A stretch of 8,497 nt of DNA from UBA4615 sp044360485 (GCA_044360485.1 JBIKKG010000136.1:1-8497); one strand, 5' to 3'. Positions 1 to 6,786 are shown, counted from the first letter of the stretch. The notes: a model not told the origin generated them from the sequence alone. Made by a program: numbers and translations.

Positions 1-1
1 A

Positions 2-460
2 TTCGGCAAGGCCCTGGTGTTGTTGCTGGGCGGGCTGGCTATCGGATGGATCGCCGGGCCACAGGCGCTGGCACCGACCGACCCGTTCTTTGTGGGCTTG
101 TTCAAAGGCGTGCTCGCGCTCTTTTTGTTGGAACTGGGGTTGGTGGTGGGCGGGCGACTGGGTGAGTTGCGTCGGGCCGGTTGGCGCCTGCTCGCTTTCG
201 GGCTGATTGCGCCGCTGATGCTGGGGGTGGCCGGCGCTCTGTTGGGCGCGGCGCTGGGCTTGTCCACGACAGCCGTGGCCACCTTCGCTGCGCTCGCGGC
301 GAGCGCCTCGTATATCGCTGCACCCACCGCGTTGCGGCTGGCCGTTCCGCAAGCCAATCCCTCCTTGTCGATCGGACTTGCGTTGGGCGTGACGTTTCCG
401 TTCAACGTGATCCTGGGCATTCCGATATACATCGAGATCGCCCGCTGGTTGACGCACTAA
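2..460 (+). CDS. sbtA: SbtA-family sodium-dependent bicarbonate transporter, C-terminal part (5' end outside window)
   Basis: The open frame enters from the left edge and ends at TAA 458-460, giving the last 152 residues of a very hydrophobic protein; the GTG at 17 is internal, not the start. It resembles the C-terminal half of SbtA-family (COG3329) inner-membrane carriers, which in cyanobacteria import bicarbonate with sodium. Recognisable stretches are FKGVLALFLLELGLVVGGRLGELR (split: FKGVLALFLLELG then LVVGGRLGELR), followed by about three further membrane segments and a conserved end block around SASYIAAPTALR, PQANPSLSIG and FPFNVILGIPIYIEIA. The next gene encodes an SbtB/PII-like protein, the expected partner, which strengthens the family call. 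The motif SASYIAAPT differs from the cyanobacterial form as I remember it (SSSDISGPP), so bicarbonate as the substrate is an inference. Family call is strong; substrate is uncertain. Confidence 0.85.
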   Translation, partial: FGKALVLLLGGLAIGWIAGPQALAPTDPFFVGLFKGVLALFLLELGLVVGGRLGELRRAGWRLLAFGLIAPLMLGVAGALLGAALGLSTTAVATFAALAASASYIAAPTALRLAVPQANPSLSIGLALGVTFPFNVILGIPIYIEIARWLTH

Positions 461-479
461 GACCGCTAGGGCTCATTCC

Positions 480-782
480 ATGGATACCCATCCGCGCAAG
501 CTGCTGACCGTCATCACCGAAGCGGCTATTGAGCGTGCACTGATCGCCGATTGCAAAAAGCTCGGAGCCCTGGGCTATACCGTTCTGGATGTACGTGGCG
601 GGGGCTCGCACGGCCACCGTGACGGGGAATGGGAGGCCGACCGCTCCATCGAAATGCAGGTGGTGTGCAGTGATGAGGTGGCGCACGCCATTGCTGAGCA
701 TGTGCTGGCGCACTATGCGCCCCACTATGCGGTGTCGGTCTATCTGACCGACACGCAGGTCTTTCGCGCGCAGAAATACTGA
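480..782 (+). CDS. PII-like regulatory protein of the SbtB type
   Basis: This 100-residue protein has the PII-superfamily ferredoxin-like layout: KLLTVITEAAIE (first strand and helix), LGALGYTVLDVRGGGSHG leading into the T-loop (about residues 33-52), DRSIEMQVVCS (strand after the T-loop), a helix DEVAHAIAEHVLAHY, and a final strand AVSVYLTDTQVF. In cyanobacteria SbtB is a trimer that binds adenine nucleotides, including cAMP and AMP, and inhibits SbtA. It starts 19 nt after the sbtA stop, with TAGGG at 467-471 as ribosome binding site, so the two are probably co-transcribed. It ends at FRAQKY and lacks the C-terminal extension with the CGPEGC cysteine motif of several cyanobacterial SbtBs. 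It also lacks the classical GlnB T-loop tyrosine context, so it is not an ordinary nitrogen PII. Function as an SbtA regulator is inferred from family and neighbourhood. Confidence 0.85.
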   Translation: MDTHPRKLLTVITEAAIERALIADCKKLGALGYTVLDVRGGGSHGHRDGEWEADRSIEMQVVCSDEVAHAIAEHVLAHYAPHYAVSVYLTDTQVFRAQKY

Positions 783-803
783 CTTTTCGTGAGCGGGCGT
801 CCG

Positions 804-829
804 TCCACCGGATTTGGCTCACCGGTGGA
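804..829. terminator. Hairpin between convergent sbtB-like and lysS genes, possible bidirectional terminator
   Basis: A perfect 8-bp inverted repeat, TCCACCGG (804-811) and CCGGTGGA (822-829), encloses a 10-nt loop. It lies in the 47-bp gap between the two convergent stop codons and its right arm abuts the lysS stop. Neither strand shows a U-tract after the stem, so it is not a textbook intrinsic terminator; it may protect 3' ends or help termination. A competing 6-bp stem, GTGAGC (789-794) with GCTCAC (817-822), could form instead. Confidence 0.4.
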
Positions 830-2386
830 TCAGACTTCCCGCTTGAGCGCCGGAAACAGAATCACGTCGCGAATGCTGGGGCTGTCGGTCAGCAGCATGA
901 TCAGGCGATCAATGCCAATGCCGCAGCCTCCCGTGGGCGGCATCCCGTATTCGAGCGCACGGATGTAGTCGGCGTCGTAGTACATCGCTTCCTCGTCGCC
1001 AGCCTCTTTGGCTTCGACCTGGCTGCGAAAGCGGGCGGCCTGATCTTCGGGATCATTCAGCTCGGAAAAGCCATTGGCGATTTCGCGACCGGTGATGAAG
1101 AGCTCGAAGCGTTCGGTGATACCGGGGCGGCTATCGGACTCGCGCGCCAGTGGCGAAACCTCCACCGGATAGTCGATGATGAAGGTGGGTTCCCACAGCG
1201 CAGATTCGGCCGTCTCTTCGAACAGTGCCAGTTGCAAGGCCCCCAGACCCGCATGGCGGTGGCGCGGATCGTCCATGTTCACACCCAACCGGCGCAGTTC
1301 TGCACGCAGCCACGGTTCATCGGCCAGTTGAGAGGCCATGTAAGCCGGTGTGTGCCGAAGAATGGCCTCGGTGATGGACAGTCGTGCAAAGGGCTTGCCC
1401 AGATCGAGTGCGCGGCCCTGGTACGTCAACTCAGTGGTTCCCACTGCAGCATGGGCCGCCGCACGCAAGACCGCCTCGGTGAAGTCCATCACCCAGCGGT
1501 AGTCCGCATAGGCCGCATAGAACTCCATCATGGTGAATTCGGGGTTGTGACGCGGGCTGATGCCTTCGTTGCGAAAGTTCCGGTTGATCTCGAACACGCG
1601 CTCGAACCCGCCCACCACCAGCCGCTTCAGATACAGCTCGGGTGCAATCCGCAGGAACATTTCCTGGTCGAGCGCATTGTGGTGCGTGATGAACGGCTTG
1701 GCTGCAGCGCCCCCTGGAATGGGTTGCAGCATGGGGGTTTCCACCTCGAGAAAGCCGTGATCGGTCATGTGCCGGCGCACGGCTGAAATCGCCGTACTGC
1801 GGGCGGCAAAGGTGCGACGGGCGTCCTCGTTGGCGATGAGGTCGACATAGCGCTGGCGGTAACGCTGCTCCTGGTCGGCCAGGCCGTGGAATTTGTCGGG
1901 CAATGGCCGCAACGACTTGGCGAGCAGCCGCACATGGGAGGCGCGTACTGAAAGTTCGCCCTTCATGGTGCGAAAGAGCGTGCCCTCGGCGGCCACGATG
2001 TCGCCCAGGTCCCAGTGCTTGAAGCTCTCATGCGTGGGGACACCCACCCCTTCATCGTTGAGCCACAGCTGCAGCCGTCCGGAGCCGTCCTGCAGGGTCG
2101 CAAAGCTGGCCTTGCCTTGCACCCGCTTGAGCATCATCCGACCGGCAATCGAGACCTTGACCGGTGTGTGCTCCAGCTGTTCACGGCTGTGCTCGGCATG
2201 CGCGAGCAGCAAGTCGCCTGCGCGATGCGCGGGAACGAAATCGTTTGGAAAGGCGATGCCTTCGGACCGCAGCCGCGCCAGCTTGGTTCGCCGCTCGGCG
2301 ATCACATGGTTTTCATCAACGGCTGCGGCGGCGGGCGCGTCGGCTTGAGATACACCGGCGGGTGGCGTGGCGGAATCTGGCTTCAC
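830..2386 (-). CDS. lysS: Lysyl-tRNA synthetase, class II
   Basis: This 518-residue cytoplasmic enzyme charges tRNA-Lys with lysine using ATP. The N-terminal anticodon-binding OB fold spans roughly residues 75-155 (AGRMMLKRVQGKASFATLQD), followed by the linker PLPDKFHGLADQEQRYRQRY. The class II core shows motif 1 (GFLEVETPMLQPIPGGA, 211-227), motif 2 (NRNFRNEGISPRHNPEF, 268-284) and motif 3 (GGCGIGIDRLIML, 486-498, with the ATP-binding arginine). Length is close to the 505 residues of the E. coli enzyme. The start is GTG at 2386-2384; no ATG or TTG lies further upstream in frame, and no good Shine-Dalgarno sequence is seen. A GTG at 2305-2303 (residue 28) is an alternative that would remove an Ala-rich, poorly conserved leader. 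The gene lies downstream of prfB, as in E. coli, but with a 106-bp gap instead of tight coupling. Identification is secure; only the exact start is uncertain. Confidence 0.97.
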   Translation of the reverse strand: MKPDSATPPAGVSQADAPAAAAVDENHVIAERRTKLARLRSEGIAFPNDFVPAHRAGDLLLAHAEHSREQLEHTPVKVSIAGRMMLKRVQGKASFATLQDGSGRLQLWLNDEGVGVPTHESFKHWDLGDIVAAEGTLFRTMKGELSVRASHVRLLAKSLRPLPDKFHGLADQEQRYRQRYVDLIANEDARRTFAARSTAISAVRRHMTDHGFLEVETPMLQPIPGGAAAKPFITHHNALDQEMFLRIAPELYLKRLVVGGFERVFEINRNFRNEGISPRHNPEFTMMEFYAAYADYRWVMDFTEAVLRAAAHAAVGTTELTYQGRALDLGKPFARLSITEAILRHTPAYMASQLADEPWLRAELRRLGVNMDDPRHRHAGLGALQLALFEETAESALWEPTFIIDYPVEVSPLARESDSRPGITERFELFITGREIANGFSELNDPEDQAARFRSQVEAKEAGDEEAMYYDADYIRALEYGMPPTGGCGIGIDRLIMLLTDSPSIRDVILFPALKREV

Positions 2387-2464
2387 TGCATGGAGTCCGG
2401 GTTGGAAGGGCAGGGCGGTTCTCAGGACGGTTCGATGACTGGCCGGGCGACAGCGGCGACAGGC

Positions 2465-2499
2465 CGTCTGAATCGATGATGGAGGATTCGAATCAGACG
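2465..2499 (-). other. Imperfect hairpin spanning the prfB stop codon in the prfB-lysS gap
   Basis: The arms 2465-2476 and 2488-2499 pair as 7 bp, one A-A mismatch and 4 bp, around an 11-nt loop (arm cores GTCTGA and TCAGAC). The TGA stop of prfB (2495-2493) lies inside one arm. No T-tract follows on the minus strand, so full termination is unlikely. It could mark a processing or stability point that lets lysS be expressed at a different level from prfB. The rest of the 106-bp gap (2387-2492) holds a 9-nt-period direct repeat, GGCGACAG at 2446-2453 and 2455-2462, and no recognisable ribosome binding site. Confidence 0.4.
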
Positions 2500-3597
2500 C
2501 CCTGCTTGAGCGAGGCGGTGATGAAGGGATCCAGGTCGCCGTCCAGGACGGATCGGGTGTCGCTGATGGTCATGTTGGTGCGCAGATCCTTGATCATCGA
2601 CTGATCGAGGATGTAGTTGCGGATCTGATGGCCCCAACCGATGTCGGTCTTGGAGGCTTCGACTTTGTCCTGTTCAGCCTGTCGCTTGCGCAGTTCATGT
2701 TCATACAGCCGTGAGCGCAACATCGTCATGGCCTCGTCCTTGTTGCGGTGCTGTGAACGGTCGTTCTGGCACTGCACCACGATATTGGTCGGCAGGTGAG
2801 TGATCCGCACGGCGGATTCGGTCTTGTTCACGTGCTGCCCGCCCGCGCCCGACGCCCGAAAGACGTCGATGCGCAGATCGGCCGGATTGATGTCGATCTG
2901 TATGGAATCATCGACCTCGGGATAGACGTAGACCGAGGCGAAGGAGGTCTGGCGGATATCGCCGGCGCCGAAAGGCGATTTGCGCACCAGACGGTGCACA
3001 CCGGTTTCGGTGCGAAGATGTCCGTAGGCGTATTCGCCGTCGACGCGCAGGGTGGCCCCTTTGATACCAGCGGTCTCGCCAGGCGACTCCTCAAGGAGTT
3101 CCGCGGAGAACCCCTTGCGCTCGCAATAACGCAGGTACTGGCGCAGCAGCATCTGAGCCCAGTCCTGCGCTTCGGTGCCGCCGGCACCGCTTTGAATCTC
3201 GACAAAGCAGGGGTTGCCGTCGGCTTCGTTGGAGAACATCCGACGAAACTCCAGCCCTTCGACTTGCTCACGCAGGCTGCTCACATCGGATTCGATGGAC
3301 AGCAGGGTCGATTCGTCAGCCTCCTCACGGGCCATGGCGAAGAGGTCGCCACTATCCATCAGACCCTGATCGATATCGGCCAGTCCGGTCACAACGGCTT
3401 CGAGGGACTTCTTCTCTCGCCCGAGATCCTGCGCCCGTTTAGGGTCGTTCCAGATATCGGGGGACTCGAGCTGTGCACTGACCTCTTCGAGGCGCTCGCG
3501 CTTCAGATCGTAGTCAAAGATACCTCCGCAGTTCACCCACGCGACGGCGAAGGTCGTCGATCAGCGACTCGGTCTGGTTGAGGCGTTCTGCTTCCAT
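2493..3597 (-). CDS. prfB: Peptide chain release factor 2 (RF2), expressed by programmed +1 frameshift
   Basis: RF2 recognises UGA and UAA stop codons in the ribosomal A site and triggers peptide release. The gene is in two frames: ATG at 3597-3595 opens 27 codons (MEAERLNQTESL...LRRYL) ending at an in-frame TGA (3516-3514); reading then continues in the +1 frame as DYDLKRERLEEV to the TGA at 2495-2493. The joined product is 367 residues, against 365 in E. coli. In joined numbering the stop-recognition tripeptide SPF is at 207-209 and the catalytic GGQ at 252-254. The residue four before GGQ's first glycine is Ala (248), where E. coli K-12 has the less active Thr246. A downstream-frame ATG-like start at 3536 would give a false N-terminus and should not be used. 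No strong Shine-Dalgarno precedes the ATG. A candidate promoter lies just upstream, and lysS follows on the same strand. Confidence 0.97.
3514..3530 (-). promoter_or_regulatory. RF2 autoregulatory +1 frameshift site
   Basis: On the minus strand the sequence reads TG CGG AGG TAT CTT TGA, then C. It has all parts of the known RF2 recoding element: an internal Shine-Dalgarno-like GGAGG (3527-3523), a 3-nt spacer TAT, the slippery leucine codon CTT (3519-3517), the in-frame TGA (3516-3514) and a following C, which makes UGAC a weak termination context. When RF2 is scarce the ribosome pauses at UGA, slips from CUU to UUU and reads GAC (Asp) in the +1 frame; when RF2 is plentiful it terminates after 27 codons. 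The spacing is the same as in E. coli. The mechanism is established for the family; its use here is inferred from the intact site and the continuing homology. Confidence 0.95.
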
Positions 3598-3627
3598 GAT
3601 GGGCGGGTCTCGTCAGGCTAACCCGCA

Positions 3628-3656
3628 ATTGTAGCGGAGCGCCGCCACAGGGTCAG
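3628..3656 (-). promoter_or_regulatory. Candidate sigma-70 promoter for prfB(-lysS)
   Basis: On the minus strand CTGACC (3656-3651) and TACAAT (3633-3628) are separated by exactly 17 nt. They match the -35 consensus at four of six and the -10 consensus at five of six positions. The predicted transcription start, near 3621, leaves a leader of about 24 nt before the prfB ATG. A short palindrome, TCAGT-CAC-ACTGA (3653-3665), overlaps the -35 box and could be a binding site or chance. This suggests prfB-lysS can be transcribed independently of recJ. Confidence 0.5.
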
Positions 3657-3694
3657 TCACACTGAGGATCCGGATGGGGAGCTGTTCGCGGCGC

Positions 3695-5422
3695 CTAGGG
3701 CTGTGGCAACACCTGGCCCTGATGGATCACTCGCAACGAGATGCCGTTGCGCCCTTGCCAGTCATCGCGCTGCAACTGATAGGCCAGCAGTGCGCGTGGT
3801 GGCAGCGGGTCGGTGCGCCCGAACATGATGGCCGACACTGCGCGGGTGCCGAGTCGCAGCTCGAGTTTCAAATGGCGTTCCTTGATGAGCCGCTGCGAGC
3901 GTACGTCGAAGTGATCGGCAAACAGCGGCTCCGGAAAACCCGAGCCCCACACCTGCTGTTCGATGTCGGCGAGTGTATGGAGGCTCAGCTCGCTCGGGTC
4001 GAGCGGGCCGTCCGTCAGCACGGCGCGCTCAAAGCATGCTGGGTCGGCAAGCGTGCGCACGGCGGTCTCGAGTGCCTCGGTGAATGCTGCCAGATGGGCT
4101 GCACGCAGCGTCAGTCCGGCCGCCATGGCATGCCCCCCAAAGCGCACCAGCGCCCCGGGTGCGTAACGGTCTGCCAGATCGATGGCATCGCGCAGGTGTA
4201 CGCCCTCGATGGACCGGCCAGAGCCTTTGAGCAGGCCGGGCTCTCGGTCGTCGCGCGCCAGTGCCAGGGTTGGTCGCCCAAACCGCTCCTTGAGCCGCGA
4301 GGCGACCAGGCCGATCACTCCCTGATGCCACCCTTCGCCAAAAGCCACCAGGGTGCGCTGCTGCAAGTCGGGTTGCCCGACCTCTGCGAGCGCCGACTCG
4401 CTCATGTCGGCTTCGATTTCGCGCCGCTCGCGGTTCATGGTGTCCAAGGTCTGCGCCATCTGCGCCGCCGCCTCATGGGAGTCGGCCAGCAGGCACTCCA
4501 CGCCCAGGGTGATATCGGAGAGCCGGCCTGCGGCATTGATGCGTGGTCCGATGGCAAAGCCCAGATCGCTTGCGACCGCGCGGCGCGGGTCACGCCCTGC
4601 CGCCTGCAGCAGGGCGAGGATGCCCGGACGGGCCTGGCCATGACGCAGCCGCTTGAGTCCGGCGGCAACGAGCCTGCGATTATTCGCATCGAGCCGCACC
4701 ACATCGGCCACCGTGCCCAGAGCCACCAGATCGAGGAGTTCCGCCAGCTGAGGTTGCGCTCGATCGGTAAATCGACCCCGTCGTCTGAGTTCGGCCCGCA
4801 GCGCCAGCAACACATAGAACATGACCCCCACGCCAGCCAGGTGCCGGCTGGGAAAGCGGCTGTCGCGCAAATTGGGATTGACCAGCACCGTGGCCTGCGG
4901 CAGTGCTGTGCCCGGCAGATGATGATCCGTGACCAGCACCTCCATGCCACAGGCTCGCGCGTGTGCAACACCCTCCAGACTGGAGATGCCGTTGTCCACA
5001 GTCACCAGCAGGTCTGGACAGCCCAATCTTGGGTGTTCGCGGGCCAGATCGACAATCTCCGGGCTCAGCCCATAGCCATGGTCAAAGCGGTTCGGCACCA
5101 GATAGTCGACGCGTGCGCCCATGGCACGCAGGCCCAGGACACCCACCGCAACGCCCGTGGCGCCGTCGCAGTCATAGTCACCGACCACCAGGATGCGTCG
5201 CTCGGCGGCGATCGCATCAGCAAGCAGCGCCCCGGCGGCCAGCGTGCCTTCCAGCTGGTCGGGCGCGTGCAGGTGGGAGAGTTCGATCGACAGCGCATCG
5301 GGCATCTGGATCCCCCGTGATGCATACAGGCGCGCCATCAGCGGGGAATGCCCGACTGCGGACAGGCGGGCGAGGGCGGCCACATCGACCGTTCGCTTTT
5401 GCAGGATGACTGCTGCGCTCAT
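3695..5422 (-). CDS. recJ: Single-stranded-DNA-specific exonuclease RecJ
   Basis: RecJ is a 5'-to-3' single-strand DNA exonuclease acting in RecF-pathway recombination, mismatch repair and base excision repair. From the ATG at 5422-5420 the product is 575 residues (E. coli RecJ is 577). The DHH domain has motif I GDYDCDGATG (81-90), VDNGISS (142-148), the name motif TDHHLPG (165-171) and GTVADVV (236-242). The DHHA1 domain has KGSGRSIEGVHLRDA (399-413) and RFGGHAMAAG (427-436), followed by the C-terminal OB-like part ending in VLPQP. All expected metal-binding Asp/His motifs are present. The frame is open 20 codons further upstream to an ATG at 5482, but MSAAVILQKRTVD aligns with the E. coli N-terminus, and 5422 lies 5 nt after the stop of the upstream gene with GGTGAG as ribosome binding site. 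This supports translational coupling with the RpfE-like gene. Confidence 0.96.
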   Translation of the reverse strand: MSAAVILQKRTVDVAALARLSAVGHSPLMARLYASRGIQMPDALSIELSHLHAPDQLEGTLAAGALLADAIAAERRILVVGDYDCDGATGVAVGVLGLRAMGARVDYLVPNRFDHGYGLSPEIVDLAREHPRLGCPDLLVTVDNGISSLEGVAHARACGMEVLVTDHHLPGTALPQATVLVNPNLRDSRFPSRHLAGVGVMFYVLLALRAELRRRGRFTDRAQPQLAELLDLVALGTVADVVRLDANNRRLVAAGLKRLRHGQARPGILALLQAAGRDPRRAVASDLGFAIGPRINAAGRLSDITLGVECLLADSHEAAAQMAQTLDTMNRERREIEADMSESALAEVGQPDLQQRTLVAFGEGWHQGVIGLVASRLKERFGRPTLALARDDREPGLLKGSGRSIEGVHLRDAIDLADRYAPGALVRFGGHAMAAGLTLRAAHLAAFTEALETAVRTLADPACFERAVLTDGPLDPSELSLHTLADIEQQVWGSGFPEPLFADHFDVRSQRLIKERHLKLELRLGTRAVSAIMFGRTDPLPPRALLAYQLQRDDWQGRNGISLRVIHQGQVLPQP

Positions 5423-5427
5423 GGCGC

Positions 5428-6576
5428 TCACCGGTGAGGATCGATTGGATCGAGCCATGCGCTGCAGTCGGCTCGCCGCCACAAGCTGGCCAGATGCCAG
5501 CCCCGCGTCTGCGGGATCGACAGGCTTCGCCAGCCGGAATCTCCGGTAAGCACGACGGTGGCACCCTGCGTCCAGGGTCCTTCGCGTTGGGCGATCGGGG
5601 CGAAGTACTGTGCATCCAGCCTGAGCCAGGCGTCGCGAAAGTGCTGAGGATCCCCGGCCAACTGCGCCTGCATCAGTCGGTCGTCCACGTACAAGAGGCC
5701 TCGGCCGTCATCGACGATCACTGCATCGAGGGCATGGCGGGTCCGATTGGCCAGTGCACCTGCAGCCTGACGCTGCTGTGCGTTCAGCCCTGCATCGGCC
5801 TGCGGGCAAGGTCCTTCGATCCACAGGCCATTGACGGTGGGAACCCCCCGAGCTTCGCGCTGCGCATTGACAGGGTGGATATGCCAGGTCATCTGCACCG
5901 TGTTCAGGATGCGCCGCCAGCGGCGCGCATCGGGGCCCTGCGGCAAAGAGGCGTCGATGCTGCGCCCCAACGCCCCCGCCAGGGCATGGGTCTGCAGGTC
6001 AAGCGCCCGACTGGGGTCAGCGTGCACCAGTGCCCAGCGGGATGGTGAGCATCCGATCAGCTCCAGCCCCTCTTCGGCCAGCAGCGGGGCGGCGGCATCG
6101 CGCAAGGCTGCTGATTCGGCTTCGGTCAGCTCGAGCCGCTCCGGATCGGTCAGCACGAGGTGATCGCGCCCCAGGTGCAGATGGACTGGGTCAACTCGCC
6201 AGTCTGCCTGAGGCGAGCCTGCTGCTGCGGGCCCGCATGCGGCAAAGGGATACCGATCGGGCAGGCCAAAGCGCTGGCGCAACCAGCGCTCGTGACCCGG
6301 CTCAGGGATCGCTTCCGTGGCCGCAGTCGATACAGCCGTCGTGCTCACCCGCTTCGCCATCGCGCGCAAGCCCGGGCTGTTCACGCAGACCTGCCGACCG
6401 GCCTGGCCCAGCCAGTCGGGAGAAGGCAGTGCACCGGTGAGCACTAACGTGGGAAAAAGGGCAGGGAGGGCAGGGGGCACGGCGTTCGGGGAAGTGATCG
6501 GGGAGGGCGCGCCGGGAGACTGCGCGACAAGCGTCAGCGGACTGCACTTGCCCGCATGCTGACCATCACAGGCCAT
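5428..6576 (-). CDS. RpfE-like conserved protein (sometimes annotated phosphoglycerate mutase-like), function unknown
   Basis: This is a cytoplasmic-looking protein with no membrane segment or clear signal peptide. It matches from memory the RpfE/COG4255-type proteins encoded beside recJ in beta- and gammaproteobacteria. Recognisable blocks, in numbering from 6576, are WRVDPVHLHLGRDHLVL (126-142), a Ser-Arg-Trp motif near 178-181, RRWRRILNTVQMTWHIHPV (218-236) and NAQREARGVPTVNGLWIEG (237-255). RpfE in Xanthomonas is encoded in the rpf region; its biochemical role is not established as far as I know, and the phosphoglycerate mutase name is weakly supported. The maximal frame from ATG 6576 gives 382 residues, but the first 44 are Pro/Ala-rich and unlike the family. 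GTG at 6444-6442 (before LTGALPSP) or GTG at 6480-6478 fits the homologues better; none has a clear ribosome binding site. The stop lies 5 nt before the recJ start, indicating one operon. Confidence 0.8.
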   Translation of the reverse strand: MACDGQHAGKCSPLTLVAQSPGAPSPITSPNAVPPALPALFPTLVLTGALPSPDWLGQAGRQVCVNSPGLRAMAKRVSTTAVSTAATEAIPEPGHERWLRQRFGLPDRYPFAACGPAAAGSPQADWRVDPVHLHLGRDHLVLTDPERLELTEAESAALRDAAAPLLAEEGLELIGCSPSRWALVHADPSRALDLQTHALAGALGRSIDASLPQGPDARRWRRILNTVQMTWHIHPVNAQREARGVPTVNGLWIEGPCPQADAGLNAQQRQAAGALANRTRHALDAVIVDDGRGLLYVDDRLMQAQLAGDPQHFRDAWLRLDAQYFAPIAQREGPWTQGATVVLTGDSGWRSLSIPQTRGWHLASLWRRADCSAWLDPIDPHR

Positions 6577-6586
6577 GTGTGGCCAT

Positions 6587-6599
6587 TGCTGGGCCGCTC
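6587..6599 (+). repeat. 13-bp direct repeat, copy 1
   Basis: TGCTGGGCCGCTC occurs here and again at 6787-6799, exactly 200 bp later, near the two ends of the divergent intergenic region. The function is unknown; it may be chance in GC-rich DNA or a paired protein-binding site. Confidence 0.5.
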
Positions 6600-6786
6600 A
6601 GGCGTCACCCCGCAACAGACTCGGATGATACCGGCGGGACGGGGTTGACCCATGGGCACACGGAGCGCTGTGGCACACTGCGCGGCGGCTGGGGTCGACT
6701 GCATGTGCGCTGCGCATCCCGCCTGGCCACCCCCGTCCCGTCGGGCGCCTGCCGAGGTCGGTTGCGCTGATCGGGCGCAATACGCC

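Noticed and set aside
2477..2498. TTCGAATCC on the minus strand resembling a tRNA T-arm (possible tRNA end or attachment site)
   Set aside because: The flanks do not form a 5-bp T-stem, no acceptor or anticodon arm is nearby, and the sequence overlaps the prfB stop codon.
2796..3581. A 261-codon open frame on the plus strand opposite prfB
   Set aside because: It is antisense to a clearly conserved RF2 gene and its product has no family resemblance that I can see.
3653..3665. Possible terminator of recJ
   Set aside because: The stem is only 5 bp, has a 3-nt loop and no T-tract, and lies over the candidate prfB -35 box.
3674..5320. A 548-codon open frame on the plus strand opposite recJ
   Set aside because: It mirrors recJ, which has every RecJ motif in order. 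The antisense product is rich in Gln, His, Gly and Arg, shows no recognisable domain, and is the kind of long shadow frame that GC-rich codon use creates.
6645..6680. TTGACC followed by TGGCAC as a sigma-70 or sigma-54 promoter for lolC
   Set aside because: No acceptable -10 hexamer is found 16-18 nt after TTGACC, and TGGCAC lacks the TTGC(A/T) element at the right spacing for sigma-54.
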